Notes: a model not told the origin generated them from the sequence alone. A stretch of DNA of 5,752 nucleotides from Clostridiales bacterium (GCA_012728025.1 JAAYFX010000021.1:1-5752), one strand, 5' to 3'. Numbered from the stretch's first letter, positions 1-5,350 are shown. Made by a program: numbers and translations.

Positions 1-344
1 ATTCTCAGGCTGTTAGCTGGGCTTATGAAAACGGTTACATAAAAGGTGTATCGGAAAGTTCCTTTGCACCTGACGAATACATAACACGAGAGCAGTTTTA
101 CACCATCCTCGGCCGTTATGCGCAAGAAAATCAAAACAGTAAACCGAAAGCTATAAATATCGTCTCATACAGGGACGACGAGAGAACAAGCCCCTGGGCC
201 TGCGGCTATGTATCCCTTCTTCGTGATTGTGGCTTTGTTTCAAAAAATGACAGGGAAATTTTTAGGCCTTTAGATTATATAAGCCGTGCGGAAGCAGCAG
301 AGCTTATCACCTGGTTTATGCAGAGTTTGCCCTCGGCTGCCTGA
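1..344 (+). CDS. C-terminal end of an S-layer homology (SLH) domain protein, 5' partial
   Basis: The reading frame is open from position 3 to the TGA at 342-344 and gives 113 residues; the start lies outside the window. Two SLH repeats are visible. The first, residues about 1-40, reads AVSWAYENGYIKG, then FAPDEYITREQFYTILGRYA, matching the family pattern W-A-x-E-x-G-x-I-x-G ... F-x-P-x-x-x-I-T-R-E-Q. The second, residues about 53-107, has SPWACGYVSLLRDCGF, then FRPLDYISRAEAAELITWFM. SLH repeats anchor exported proteins to pyruvylated secondary cell-wall polymers, so this is probably a surface protein or a wall-bound enzyme. Its catalytic or structural part, if any, is upstream and cannot be judged. 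The protein ends a few residues after the last repeat, as usual for C-terminal SLH anchors. A strong hairpin follows directly. The SLH assignment is confident; the protein's job is unknown. Confidence 0.85.
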   Translation, partial: SQAVSWAYENGYIKGVSESSFAPDEYITREQFYTILGRYAQENQNSKPKAINIVSYRDDERTSPWACGYVSLLRDCGFVSKNDREIFRPLDYISRAEAAELITWFMQSLPSAA

Positions 345-350
345 GAAAAT

Positions 351-391
351 AAAAACAGATTGAAGGCTTAAAAGTCTTCAATCTGTTTTTT
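351..391. terminator. Bidirectional intrinsic terminator after the SLH gene
   Basis: A perfect 15-bp stem pairs AAAAACAGATTGAAG (351-365) with CTTCAATCTGTTTTT (376-390) around a 10-nt loop. The 3' arm ends in a run of six T on the plus strand. The 5' arm begins with A's and so supplies a T run on the minus strand too. It begins 6 nt after the SLH stop codon. Placed between converging genes, it can stop transcription in both directions. Confidence 0.85.
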
Positions 392-418
392 CCTACCCTT
401 TAAAACCGGGATTATATG

Positions 419-448
419 AAAACAGCACGCCGGAAAACCGACGTGCTG
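419..448 (-). terminator. Intrinsic terminator for the minus-strand small gene
   Basis: CAGCACG (423-429) pairs with CGTGCTG (442-448), followed by one C-A mismatch and a further CGG/CCG with an AAAA loop. Read on the minus strand, the hairpin is followed by TTTT (complement of 419-422) and then an AT-rich stretch. It lies about 90 nt beyond the stop codon of the gene at 539-754, which fits a terminator for that gene with a short 3' UTR. Confidence 0.65.
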
Positions 449-538
449 CTAAATCCGTTTTTAAGTTTTATAGAGCCATTACAGTCTCCTGACGGTGAGA
501 TGTTCAGGCCGAGAAACTAATAAAACAAATAGTAAGGA

Positions 539-754
539 TTAGAGACCCTTTGCGTTGCAAGCGTCGATGAACTCCTGAATCTTTGCCTCAGGAATCTTAG
601 CAGCGGGAGTCTTAGCAATCTTGCCAAGGGTAAAGCCCTTTGCCATCTTCATCATGGGGTTGGTGGAAGTTCCGGGCATGATTTCGTCCATGACCTTAAC
701 TGCTTCGGGGTTAGCGAGAACGTCGCCTACTATTGTATCCATGCTAAATGCCAT
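539..754 (-). CDS. Small DUF1858-like helical protein of 71 residues, function unknown
   Basis: The chosen start is the ATG at 752-754, because GGAGG (complement of 763-767) sits 8 nt upstream. A longer in-frame version from a TTG at 805 has no ribosome binding site. The product is 71 residues, has no signal peptide or membrane segment, and looks helical. The N-terminal half (DTIVGDVLANPEAVKVMDEI, residues 6-25) resembles the start of DUF1858 domains, but the Cys pair usual in the redox-type members is missing; the only Cys is residue 66. The middle reads MPGTSTNPMMKMAKGFTL (26-43). From memory, a similar block occurs as a C-terminal extension on some clostridial glycoside hydrolases and other proteins; here it stands alone. 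The gene has its own terminator, and a weak promoter candidate lies about 200 nt upstream, so it is probably monocistronic. That it is a real gene is well supported by the ribosome binding site and flanking terminator; its role is unknown. Confidence 0.75.
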   Translation of the reverse strand: MAFSMDTIVGDVLANPEAVKVMDEIMPGTSTNPMMKMAKGFTLGKIAKTPAAKIPEAKIQEFIDACNAKGL

Positions 755-762
755 AATAATGA

Positions 763-767
763 CCTCC
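763..767 (-). promoter_or_regulatory. Ribosome binding site that fixes the start of the small gene
   Basis: The minus strand reads GGAGG, then 8 nt, then ATG at 754. This selects the 71-residue product over the 88-residue version starting at TTG 805. Confidence 0.8.
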
Positions 768-965
768 ATAAAGTTATTAAATTCGCCGCTTGTCCGCATA
801 ATCAATAAAAAGTGCCGTCAGGATCACTTTTCTTTCCGCATATACGTCCTTGTCGGCGAGCCGGCATATGAAGCCAGCCTGTTTCGGGAGTATAAACTCA
901 ACCTAGGAAAAGGTTATCACGACAGCCCAAAAGTGTCAATTGTCCAAAAGCACAAAATATATCCA

Positions 966-994
966 GTTATAGGGTAACTTTGCACAATCACCAA
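966..994 (-). promoter_or_regulatory. Candidate vegetative promoter for the small minus-strand gene
   Basis: On the minus strand, TTGGTG (complement of 989-994) is followed after 17 nt by TATAAC (complement of 966-971), five of six matches to the -10 consensus. Transcription would begin near 959 and give an unusually long leader of about 205 nt. An alternative with a perfect TTGACA (complement of 934-939) has only poor -10 options at workable spacing. The choice is uncertain. Confidence 0.35.
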
Positions 995-1011
995 AAACTT
1001 GAAACGTTTTT

Positions 1012-1041
1012 GTTACATTTAGCAACACAATAAATTATAAT
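1012..1041 (+). promoter_or_regulatory. Candidate distal promoter of the fchA-folD operon
   Basis: A perfect TATAAT (1036-1041) is preceded at 18-bp spacing by GTTACA (1012-1017), four of six matches to TTGACA. If used, it gives a leader of about 310 nt that would include the foldable region at 1124-1225. The surroundings are AT-rich, so a chance -10 match is possible. Confidence 0.3.
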
Positions 1042-1272
1042 TCTTGTATCAGAGACTCAAACTTGGAACAGTTGTTTTTTAGGATAGTTTATTCAGCTAA
1101 AGCGATGGTCAAAAAATAAACACAAGCTTTAAGATGATTTATGACTTCATACCAAGGGGTCAAAGCCCCCATTTGGCAGAGCCTGCAACAAGGCGTTTTA
1201 AACAAATTTTGCTCTTGTAAAGCTTTAATCCTGTTATCTCCGGAAAAGCTCCCCCTCTTTATGTTGATTTCA

Positions 1273-1301
1273 TTGCGCACAAGTATTATTTGTGGTAGTA
1301 T
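1273..1301 (+). promoter_or_regulatory. Candidate proximal promoter of fchA-folD with an extended -10
   Basis: TTGCGC (1273-1278), a 17-bp spacer, and TAGTAT (1296-1301) preceded by TGG, which forms an extended -10 (TGN). Both hexamers are imperfect (three and four of six). The predicted start, near 1308, falls on the inverted repeat at 1307-1328, an arrangement typical of a promoter with an operator at +1. Confidence 0.35.
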
Positions 1302-1306
1302 TGTTT

Positions 1307-1328
1307 TGTGGGAAAAGACATTCCCACA
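1307..1328. promoter_or_regulatory. Perfect inverted repeat, possible operator before fchA
   Basis: TGTGGGAA (1307-1314) and TTCCCACA (1321-1328) are perfect inverted copies around a 6-nt AAGACA spacer. The 3' side is not followed by a T run on either strand, so it is unlikely to be a terminator. It sits at the predicted start of transcription and 22 nt before the fchA Shine-Dalgarno. It could be a repressor site or a small RNA hairpin in the leader; the regulator is unknown. Confidence 0.45.
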
Positions 1329-1330
1329 GA

Positions 1331-1343
1331 CTTAATTATTAAG
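1331..1343. repeat. 13-bp perfect palindrome next to the fchA ribosome binding site
   Basis: CTTAAT-T-ATTAAG is perfectly symmetric about position 1337. It lies 2 nt after the longer inverted repeat and 6 nt before AGGAGG (1350-1355). Being all A/T apart from the end bases, it may be chance, but its position suits a second operator half or a protein-binding site. Confidence 0.3.
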
Positions 1344-1360
1344 CTTTTCAGGAGGTCAAT

Positions 1361-1978
1361 ATGCCATTTGCTGAAAAATCCCTGTGTGAATTTTCGGAGC
1401 TTTTAGCCTCATCTGCCCCTGTCCCCGGCGGCGGCGGTGCCAGCGCCCTTGTGGGTGCCTTGGGTGCGGCTTTGGCATCCATGGTTGCAAATCTTACCAC
1501 CGGAAAAAAGAAATATGCTGAGTATGAGGATGACATTGGGCGCATACTGGAAAAGTCCAATAAGCTGCGCTTAAAACTTCTTTCTCAAATTGACGAGGAT
1601 GCCGCTTGCTTTGCTCCCTTGGCTCAGGCTTATTCACTGCCCCGAAACGACCCTCAAACTCCTGAGCTTATGGAACGTGCCTTACAGCTTGCCTGCACAG
1701 GCCCTCTTAATATAATGAAAACCGCAGCCGAAGCCATAAAGCTGCATAAAGAGCTTTCGGTTAAAGGCTCCCGCCTTATGATTTCCGATGTGGGTGCAGG
1801 TGTTTTGTTTTGCAAATCTGCCCTTGTTGGGGCAAGTCTTAATATATTTATAAACCTTCGCTCTATGAAGGACGAGGAATACGCCGCTGCCCTTCGTGCA
1901 GAAACCGAGGCCCTTTTATCCGAATACGGTCAAATGGCCGATGAGGTTTTCAGCGAGGTATTCGAACAAATAAAGTAA
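1361..1978 (+). CDS. fchA: Methenyltetrahydrofolate cyclohydrolase / cyclodeaminase family protein (FchA)
   Basis: The 205-residue product belongs to the FTCD cyclodeaminase-like family. As FchA it hydrolyses 5,10-methenyl-THF reversibly to 10-formyl-THF in the cytoplasm; relatives remove ammonia from formimino-THF. The family hallmark is at residues 20-46: PVPGGGGASALVGALGAALA followed by SMVANLT. A second conserved block is at 141-171: SDVGAGVLFCKSALVGASLN, then INLRSMKD. Length matches stand-alone members; the formiminotransferase domain of bifunctional FTCD is absent, and no histidine-degradation gene is nearby. The start at 1361 has AGGAGG 5 nt upstream. folD begins 13 nt after the stop codon, so the two are almost certainly co-transcribed. 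Because the FolD next door lacks the residues for cyclohydrolase activity, I infer that this protein supplies that step rather than cyclodeamination. Family is near certain; the exact reaction is inferred from context. Confidence 0.88.
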   Translation: MPFAEKSLCEFSELLASSAPVPGGGGASALVGALGAALASMVANLTTGKKKYAEYEDDIGRILEKSNKLRLKLLSQIDEDAACFAPLAQAYSLPRNDPQTPELMERALQLACTGPLNIMKTAAEAIKLHKELSVKGSRLMISDVGAGVLFCKSALVGASLNIFINLRSMKDEEYAAALRAETEALLSEYGQMADEVFSEVFEQIK

Positions 1979-1991
1979 GCAAGGAGTTTTT

Positions 1992-2846
1992 ATGTTAGAG
2001 CTTTTAAAAGGCGCTCCGGTTGCAGAGGCTATAAACCAGCGCACACAAGAACTTTCCGAGCATCTGAGAAGTCTTGGAGTTTCCCCCACCCTTGCCCTTT
2101 TGCGTGTGGGAGAAAGGGAGGACGATATTGCCTATGAGCAAAGTGCTATGAAGCGCTGTGAAAAGGCAGGAGTCGACACAAGGTCTGTCATCCTTCCGGC
2201 AGATGTTTCCCAGAAGGGGCTTATAGCGGCCATAGAGGAGCTTAACTGCGACAAGGCTGTCCATGGTATTTTGCTTTTCATGCCCCTGCCGAAGCATCTT
2301 GACGGTGAGGCGACCCGCCGTGCCCTCTCTCCGGAAAAGGATGTTGACGGAATTAGCTATGGTTCCCTCGCCGGTGTTTTTACCGGCAGCGGAGAGGGTT
2401 TTCCCCCCTGTACTGCCAAGGCTTGCATCGAAATTCTGGACTTTTACGGCATAGATTGCACTGGTAAAAACGCTGTGGTCGTTGGGCGAAGCCTTGTTGT
2501 GGGAAGGCCTCTAGCCATGATGCTCATGGAGAAAAACGCCACTGTCACAATCTGCCACACAAAAACCCAAAACCTCCCCTCTGTAACAAAAGAAGCCCAG
2601 CTGCTCATTGCCGCTGTGGGTAAGGCGAAGGCCATAGGTGCCGAGCATTTGTCTACGGGGCAGGTGCTCATAGACGTAGGCATAAACTTTGTTGATGGGA
2701 AAATGTGCGGCGATGTGGATTTTCCCGCCGCCGAGGCTGTTTCCGGCTTTGTAACCCCCGTCCCCGGTGGTGTTGGCTCTGTTACAACGGCAGTCCTTGC
2801 AAGCCATGTGACTGAAGCGGCAAGGCGCTTTGCAGACTCTCCTTAA
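1992..2846 (+). CDS. folD: Methylenetetrahydrofolate dehydrogenase (FolD-type, cyclohydrolase site apparently lost)
   Basis: The 284-residue product has FolD length and fold, and should interconvert 5,10-methylene-THF and 5,10-methenyl-THF with NAD(P). The N-terminal catalytic domain spans about 1-118; the dinucleotide-binding domain follows, with VVVGRSLVVGRPLA (162-175) and the C-terminal VTPVPGGVGSVT (254-265; usually PGGVGPMT). The folate-site Tyr48 and the DVDG Asp119 are present. The active-site lysine, four residues after the Tyr in Escherichia coli FolD (Y-V-A-S-K), is Ala52 here (Y-E-Q-S-A), and the glutamine of GILVQLP is Phe96 (GILLFMP). The alignment around both sites needs no gap. 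In characterised bifunctional enzymes these two residues are needed for cyclohydrolase activity, so this one is probably only a dehydrogenase, with the preceding gene supplying cyclohydrolase. AAGGAG lies 5 nt before the ATG. From memory, similar variants occur in other clostridia. Confidence 0.92.
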   Translation: MLELLKGAPVAEAINQRTQELSEHLRSLGVSPTLALLRVGEREDDIAYEQSAMKRCEKAGVDTRSVILPADVSQKGLIAAIEELNCDKAVHGILLFMPLPKHLDGEATRRALSPEKDVDGISYGSLAGVFTGSGEGFPPCTAKACIEILDFYGIDCTGKNAVVVGRSLVVGRPLAMMLMEKNATVTICHTKTQNLPSVTKEAQLLIAAVGKAKAIGAEHLSTGQVLIDVGINFVDGKMCGDVDFPAAEAVSGFVTPVPGGVGSVTTAVLASHVTEAARRFADSP

Positions 2847-2875
2847 AAAGTCTTTGCTCTAAATATAAGTTTTTT

Positions 2876-2918
2876 AAAATCCCCGCTCACCGCATTATAC
2901 GGCAGGCGGGGATTTTTT
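2876..2918 (+). terminator. Strong intrinsic terminator of the fchA-folD operon
   Basis: An 11-bp perfect stem pairs AAAATCCCCGC (2876-2886) with GCGGGGATTTT (2906-2916) and ends in a run of six T (2913-2918). CCG/CGG can pair inside the loop. It lies 30 nt after the folD stop. The A run in the 5' arm gives it T's on the minus strand as well, so it may act in both directions. Confidence 0.9.
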
Positions 2919-3058
2919 AAGGTTTTTAAGTCCTGCCAACTCCAGCGCCAGTTCCTTACCCTTGTTAAACTACTTGTAATCTCCCGCTCTATCTAAGGCA
3001 TCAATATCCAAAGAGTAGCAAAGCTTTCAAAAAATCTCCCCAGAGCCTTTAATATCCC

Positions 3059-3087
3059 TTTCCAGACAGGGGAAAATGGTGTATAAT
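3059..3087 (+). promoter_or_regulatory. Vegetative promoter of the ApgM-family gene
   Basis: TTTCCA (3059-3064, four of six matches) is followed after 17 bp by a perfect TATAAT (3082-3087). Transcription would start near 3094 and leave a short leader of about 43 nt before the ATG at 3137. It follows the terminator of the previous operon, so the gene has its own transcription unit. Confidence 0.6.
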
Positions 3088-3136
3088 GTTGCAAATATAA
3101 AACCTCTCACCGGTTATTTGCGAAAGGATAAATTGC

Positions 3137-4369
3137 ATGAAATATGTTTTGGTTATAGGCGACGGCATGGCTGATAATCCCGTTTCCGAGCTTGGAGGAA
3201 AAACCCCTCTGGAATACGCTGACACCTCGGGCATTGACGCTTTGGCAAGAAAAAGCCTTATCGGCAGTGTTAAAACCTGCCCCGAGGGCCTGCCTCCGGG
3301 AAGCGACACGGGGATTTTATCCATCTTAGGAGCAGACCCTAATGTTTGCTACACAGGGCGCAGCCCTCTAGAGGCGGCGGCCACAGGCATAAAGCTTAAA
3401 AGCGGCGACGTTTCTTATCGCTGCAACATGATAGCTCTTGAGGATTCAGACCTGCCCTTTTCGGAGAAGAAGATTTTATCTCACTCCGGCGGCTCCGTTG
3501 AAGGAGAGCAGTCCTTAGAGCTTATAAAAGACCTTTTTGCCCATCCGGATTTTTCGGCTTTGGCAGAAAAAGCTCATATGACAGTATACCCCGCCCCTTC
3601 CTTTAGGCACATAGCCGTTCAAGGCAGTGCCGATATAAAGGGCATAAAGCTTCACCCTCCTCATGACCATTTGGGAGAGGTCATAGGCGCATATCTTCCC
3701 TCGGGCTGTGAAAATGCGGCTGTGCTTTTGTCTTTAATGGAGCTTGCCCACAAGGTTTTGGACAAACACCCCATAAACGAAAAGCGCAGAGCCGAATCTA
3801 AGCTTCCCGCAAACGGCATTTGGTTCTGGGCGGAGGGAACCGGTGTTGAGTTGGAGTCCTTTTATGAAAAGTTCGGCAAAAAGGGCGCTGTTATTTCCGC
3901 TGTTCCCCTCTGCCACGGCATTGCAAACCTCTCGGGTCTTGATGTCATAATGGTGGATGGTGCAACGGGTGAAATTGACACAAACCTTGAAGGCAAGGTG
4001 AATGCCTGCATTGACGCTCTCGACAGCGATTATGACTTTGCCGCCGTCCACGTGGAAGCCCCCGACGAATGCACCCACAACGGCGACCTTAAGGGAAAGC
4101 TTCAGTCCATAGAGTGGCTGGATAGCCGTGTTCTCACACCTTTAACAAAGGCTTTGGACGAAAGAGCCTTTGACTATCGCCTGCTTTTCGTTTCCGACCA
4201 CAAAACCCTTACTTCTACAAGAGGTCACGACGGCGACCCTGTCCCCTTTATGATATACGACAGCCGTTATGACACAGGTGCAGGACTTCTTTACACCGAA
4301 ATTGACGGGCAAAAAGGCCCTTACCTTGAAAAGGGCACAGACCTTATGCCGAAGCTTTTTGAATTGTAA
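3137..4369 (+). CDS. apgM: ApgM-family enzyme: cofactor-independent phosphoglycerate mutase or related homoserine kinase
   Basis: The 410-residue product belongs to the archaeal-type 2,3-bisphosphoglycerate-independent phosphoglycerate mutase family of the alkaline phosphatase superfamily, a cytosolic two-metal enzyme. Visible landmarks: VLVIGDGMAD (4-13, metal ligand Asp9); GLPPGSDTGILSILG (51-65, nucleophile Ser56); YTGRSPLEA (72-80); HDHLGEVIGAYLPSG (176-190); AVHVEAPDECTH (303-314, ligands His305, Asp310, His314); FVSDHKT (351-357, Asp354, His355) and GHDGDPVPF (363-371, His364). All expected ligands are present, so it should be active. It interconverts 2- and 3-phosphoglycerate, unless it belongs to the bacterial subgroup annotated as a proposed homoserine kinase (TIGR02535), which has the same motifs and length; no threonine genes are adjacent to decide. 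AAAGGA lies 8 nt before the ATG. Family assignment is very secure; substrate is not. Confidence 0.88.
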   Translation: MKYVLVIGDGMADNPVSELGGKTPLEYADTSGIDALARKSLIGSVKTCPEGLPPGSDTGILSILGADPNVCYTGRSPLEAAATGIKLKSGDVSYRCNMIALEDSDLPFSEKKILSHSGGSVEGEQSLELIKDLFAHPDFSALAEKAHMTVYPAPSFRHIAVQGSADIKGIKLHPPHDHLGEVIGAYLPSGCENAAVLLSLMELAHKVLDKHPINEKRRAESKLPANGIWFWAEGTGVELESFYEKFGKKGAVISAVPLCHGIANLSGLDVIMVDGATGEIDTNLEGKVNACIDALDSDYDFAAVHVEAPDECTHNGDLKGKLQSIEWLDSRVLTPLTKALDERAFDYRLLFVSDHKTLTSTRGHDGDPVPFMIYDSRYDTGAGLLYTEIDGQKGPYLEKGTDLMPKLFEL

Positions 4370-4376
4370 AAAGCCA

Positions 4377-4397
4377 AAGCCCCAAGACAGGGGTTTA
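4377..4397 (+). terminator. Weak hairpin after the ApgM-family gene
   Basis: AAGCCCC (4377-4383) pairs with GGGGTTT (4390-4396) including one G-U pair, with the loop AAGACA. Only three T's follow the G run, so termination is likely to be partial and some transcripts may continue into ispE. Confidence 0.4.
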
Positions 4398-4407
4398 TCA
4401 TAGGTTG

Positions 4408-4436
4408 TTTAAATTCTATCCTCTTTTCCGCATAAT
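4408..4436 (+). promoter_or_regulatory. Candidate vegetative promoter of ispE
   Basis: TTTAAA (4408-4413, four of six) and CATAAT (4431-4436, five of six) are separated by 17 bp. Transcription would start near 4443, leaving a leader of about 38 nt. The hexamers are imperfect, but spacing and position are right. Confidence 0.5.
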
Positions 4437-4480
4437 CGGGAAGAAAAAACAAAGGGTGAAAATGCCGGAAAGGAGTCTTT

Positions 4481-5350
4481 ATGGGTGAAATAAGGGAAAG
4501 GGCCTATGCAAAGCTTAACCTTTCTTTGGACGTGATTTCAAAGCTTCCAGATGGCTATCACGAGCTTTGCATGGTCATGCAAAGTGTTGCCATGCACGAC
4601 GAATTACACATACGCTTAAGAGACAAGTCCCAAATCCGCCTTAGTGTTAACCTACCCTTTCTGCCCTGTGATAACCGCAACATAGCGGCAAAAGCCGCCA
4701 AAGCCTTCTTTGAAAAAACAGGGTTTAAAGGCGGCTGTGATATAGACATTATTAAAAACATACCAGTATGCGCCGGCATGGGCGGAGGCTCGGCTGATGG
4801 GGCGGCTGTGCTGCGGGGATTGAACAAGCTGTTTGGCAACCCTCTTTCCCACAAGGAGCTTTTGGAGCTTTCCTTCACCCTCGGCTCTGACCTGCCCTTT
4901 TGCGTATGTGGCGGCACTGCCCTTGCCAAGGGTAAGGGCGAGGTTTTAACAGCCCTAGCTCCCCTGCCCCACTGCTTTATAGTTATTTGCAAGCCCAGCT
5001 TTTCCGTTTCCACTCCTGTGCTTTTTTCAAAAATTGATTCACGTAATATAAAATACAGGCCGGATACGGCGGGAATTTTAAACTGCATAGACAAGGAGGA
5101 TTTGTCCGGAATCTGCCGAAGGATGTATAATGTTTTCGAGGAAGTTTTGCCCGAAACACCAAAGGATGTCAGCCTCATAAAAAGAACCCTTTTAGACTGC
5201 GGTGCCTTAGGTGCCGTTATGACAGGAACAGGTTCCGCCGTTTTTGGTGTTTTTGACGAGGCTGAAAAGGCCGAAAAGGCCCGCCTGTTGCTGCTTAAAA
5301 GCTATAACGAGGTTTTTTTAACCCAGCCACAGGGAGCAATTAGCATTTAA
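4481..5350 (+). CDS. ispE: 4-diphosphocytidyl-2-C-methyl-D-erythritol kinase (IspE)
   Basis: The 289-residue product is a GHMP-superfamily kinase that phosphorylates the 2-hydroxyl of CDP-methylerythritol with ATP, the fourth step of the MEP (non-mevalonate) isoprenoid pathway, in the cytoplasm. The first motif is AYAKLNLSLDVISKLPDGYH (residues 8-27), with Lys11 at the position of the catalytic lysine and the substrate-binding DGYHEL. The glycine-rich ATP loop is IPVCAGMGGGSADGAAVL (94-111). GSDLPFCVCGGTALAKGKGE (135-154) includes Asp137, the expected catalytic base. GAVMTGTGSAVFGVF (244-258) is GHMP motif 3. Length is normal and no key residue is missing. The start has AAAGGAG (4469-4475) 5 nt before the ATG. 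It implies that the host makes isoprenoids by the MEP route, as expected for Clostridia. The gene is followed by spoIIR on the same strand, with a hairpin between them. Confidence 0.95.
   Translation: MGEIRERAYAKLNLSLDVISKLPDGYHELCMVMQSVAMHDELHIRLRDKSQIRLSVNLPFLPCDNRNIAAKAAKAFFEKTGFKGGCDIDIIKNIPVCAGMGGGSADGAAVLRGLNKLFGNPLSHKELLELSFTLGSDLPFCVCGGTALAKGKGEVLTALAPLPHCFIVICKPSFSVSTPVLFSKIDSRNIKYRPDTAGILNCIDKEDLSGICRRMYNVFEEVLPETPKDVSLIKRTLLDCGALGAVMTGTGSAVFGVFDEAEKAEKARLLLLKSYNEVFLTQPQGAISI

Larger units (their letters stand above)
755..1360. other. Intergenic stretch of about 600 bp without a convincing gene
   Basis: No reading frame here has both a plausible ribosome binding site and a recognisable product. 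The stretch separates the divergent small gene (minus) and the fchA-folD operon (plus), so it must hold both promoters. The left part, about 785-960, has a more mixed base composition than the AT-rich part from about 960 to 1140. It contains a 21-codon minus-strand frame (802-867) with no ribosome binding site. The right part, about 1120-1230, can fold into a closing helix with two inner hairpins, and two perfect inverted repeats sit directly before fchA. I could not match any known riboswitch consensus, including the tetrahydrofolate riboswitch. Confidence 0.6.

Noticed and set aside
621..977. 118-codon plus-strand frame over the small minus-strand gene and into the intergenic stretch
   Set aside because: Its first part is antisense to the well-supported gene at 539-754, and it has no ribosome binding site. 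The second part is discussed only as a possible element.
1058..1080. AACT/AGTT mini-hairpin followed by six T's, considered as an attenuator
   Set aside because: The stem is only four or five base pairs with a bulge, too weak to call a terminator.
1089..1335. Short frames on both strands in the fchA upstream region (1089-1280 minus, 1141-1335 plus)
   Set aside because: They overlap each other, have no ribosome binding site and no recognisable product, and lie where promoter and leader sequences are expected.
1042..1360. Tetrahydrofolate riboswitch upstream of the folate operon
   Set aside because: Expected from gene function, but I could not find the conserved THF riboswitch segments in this leader.
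2004..2807. Several minus-strand frames inside folD
   Set aside because: All are antisense to a complete folD and have no domain or initiation signals.
3734..4078. 114-codon minus-strand frame inside the ApgM-family gene
   Set aside because: Antisense to conserved catalytic blocks of a real gene; no independent support.
4558..5178. 206-codon open frame on the minus strand across ispE
   Set aside because: It lies wholly antisense to a complete, motif-perfect ispE, has no recognisable domain and no ribosome binding site I can see. It is a by-product of ispE codon usage.
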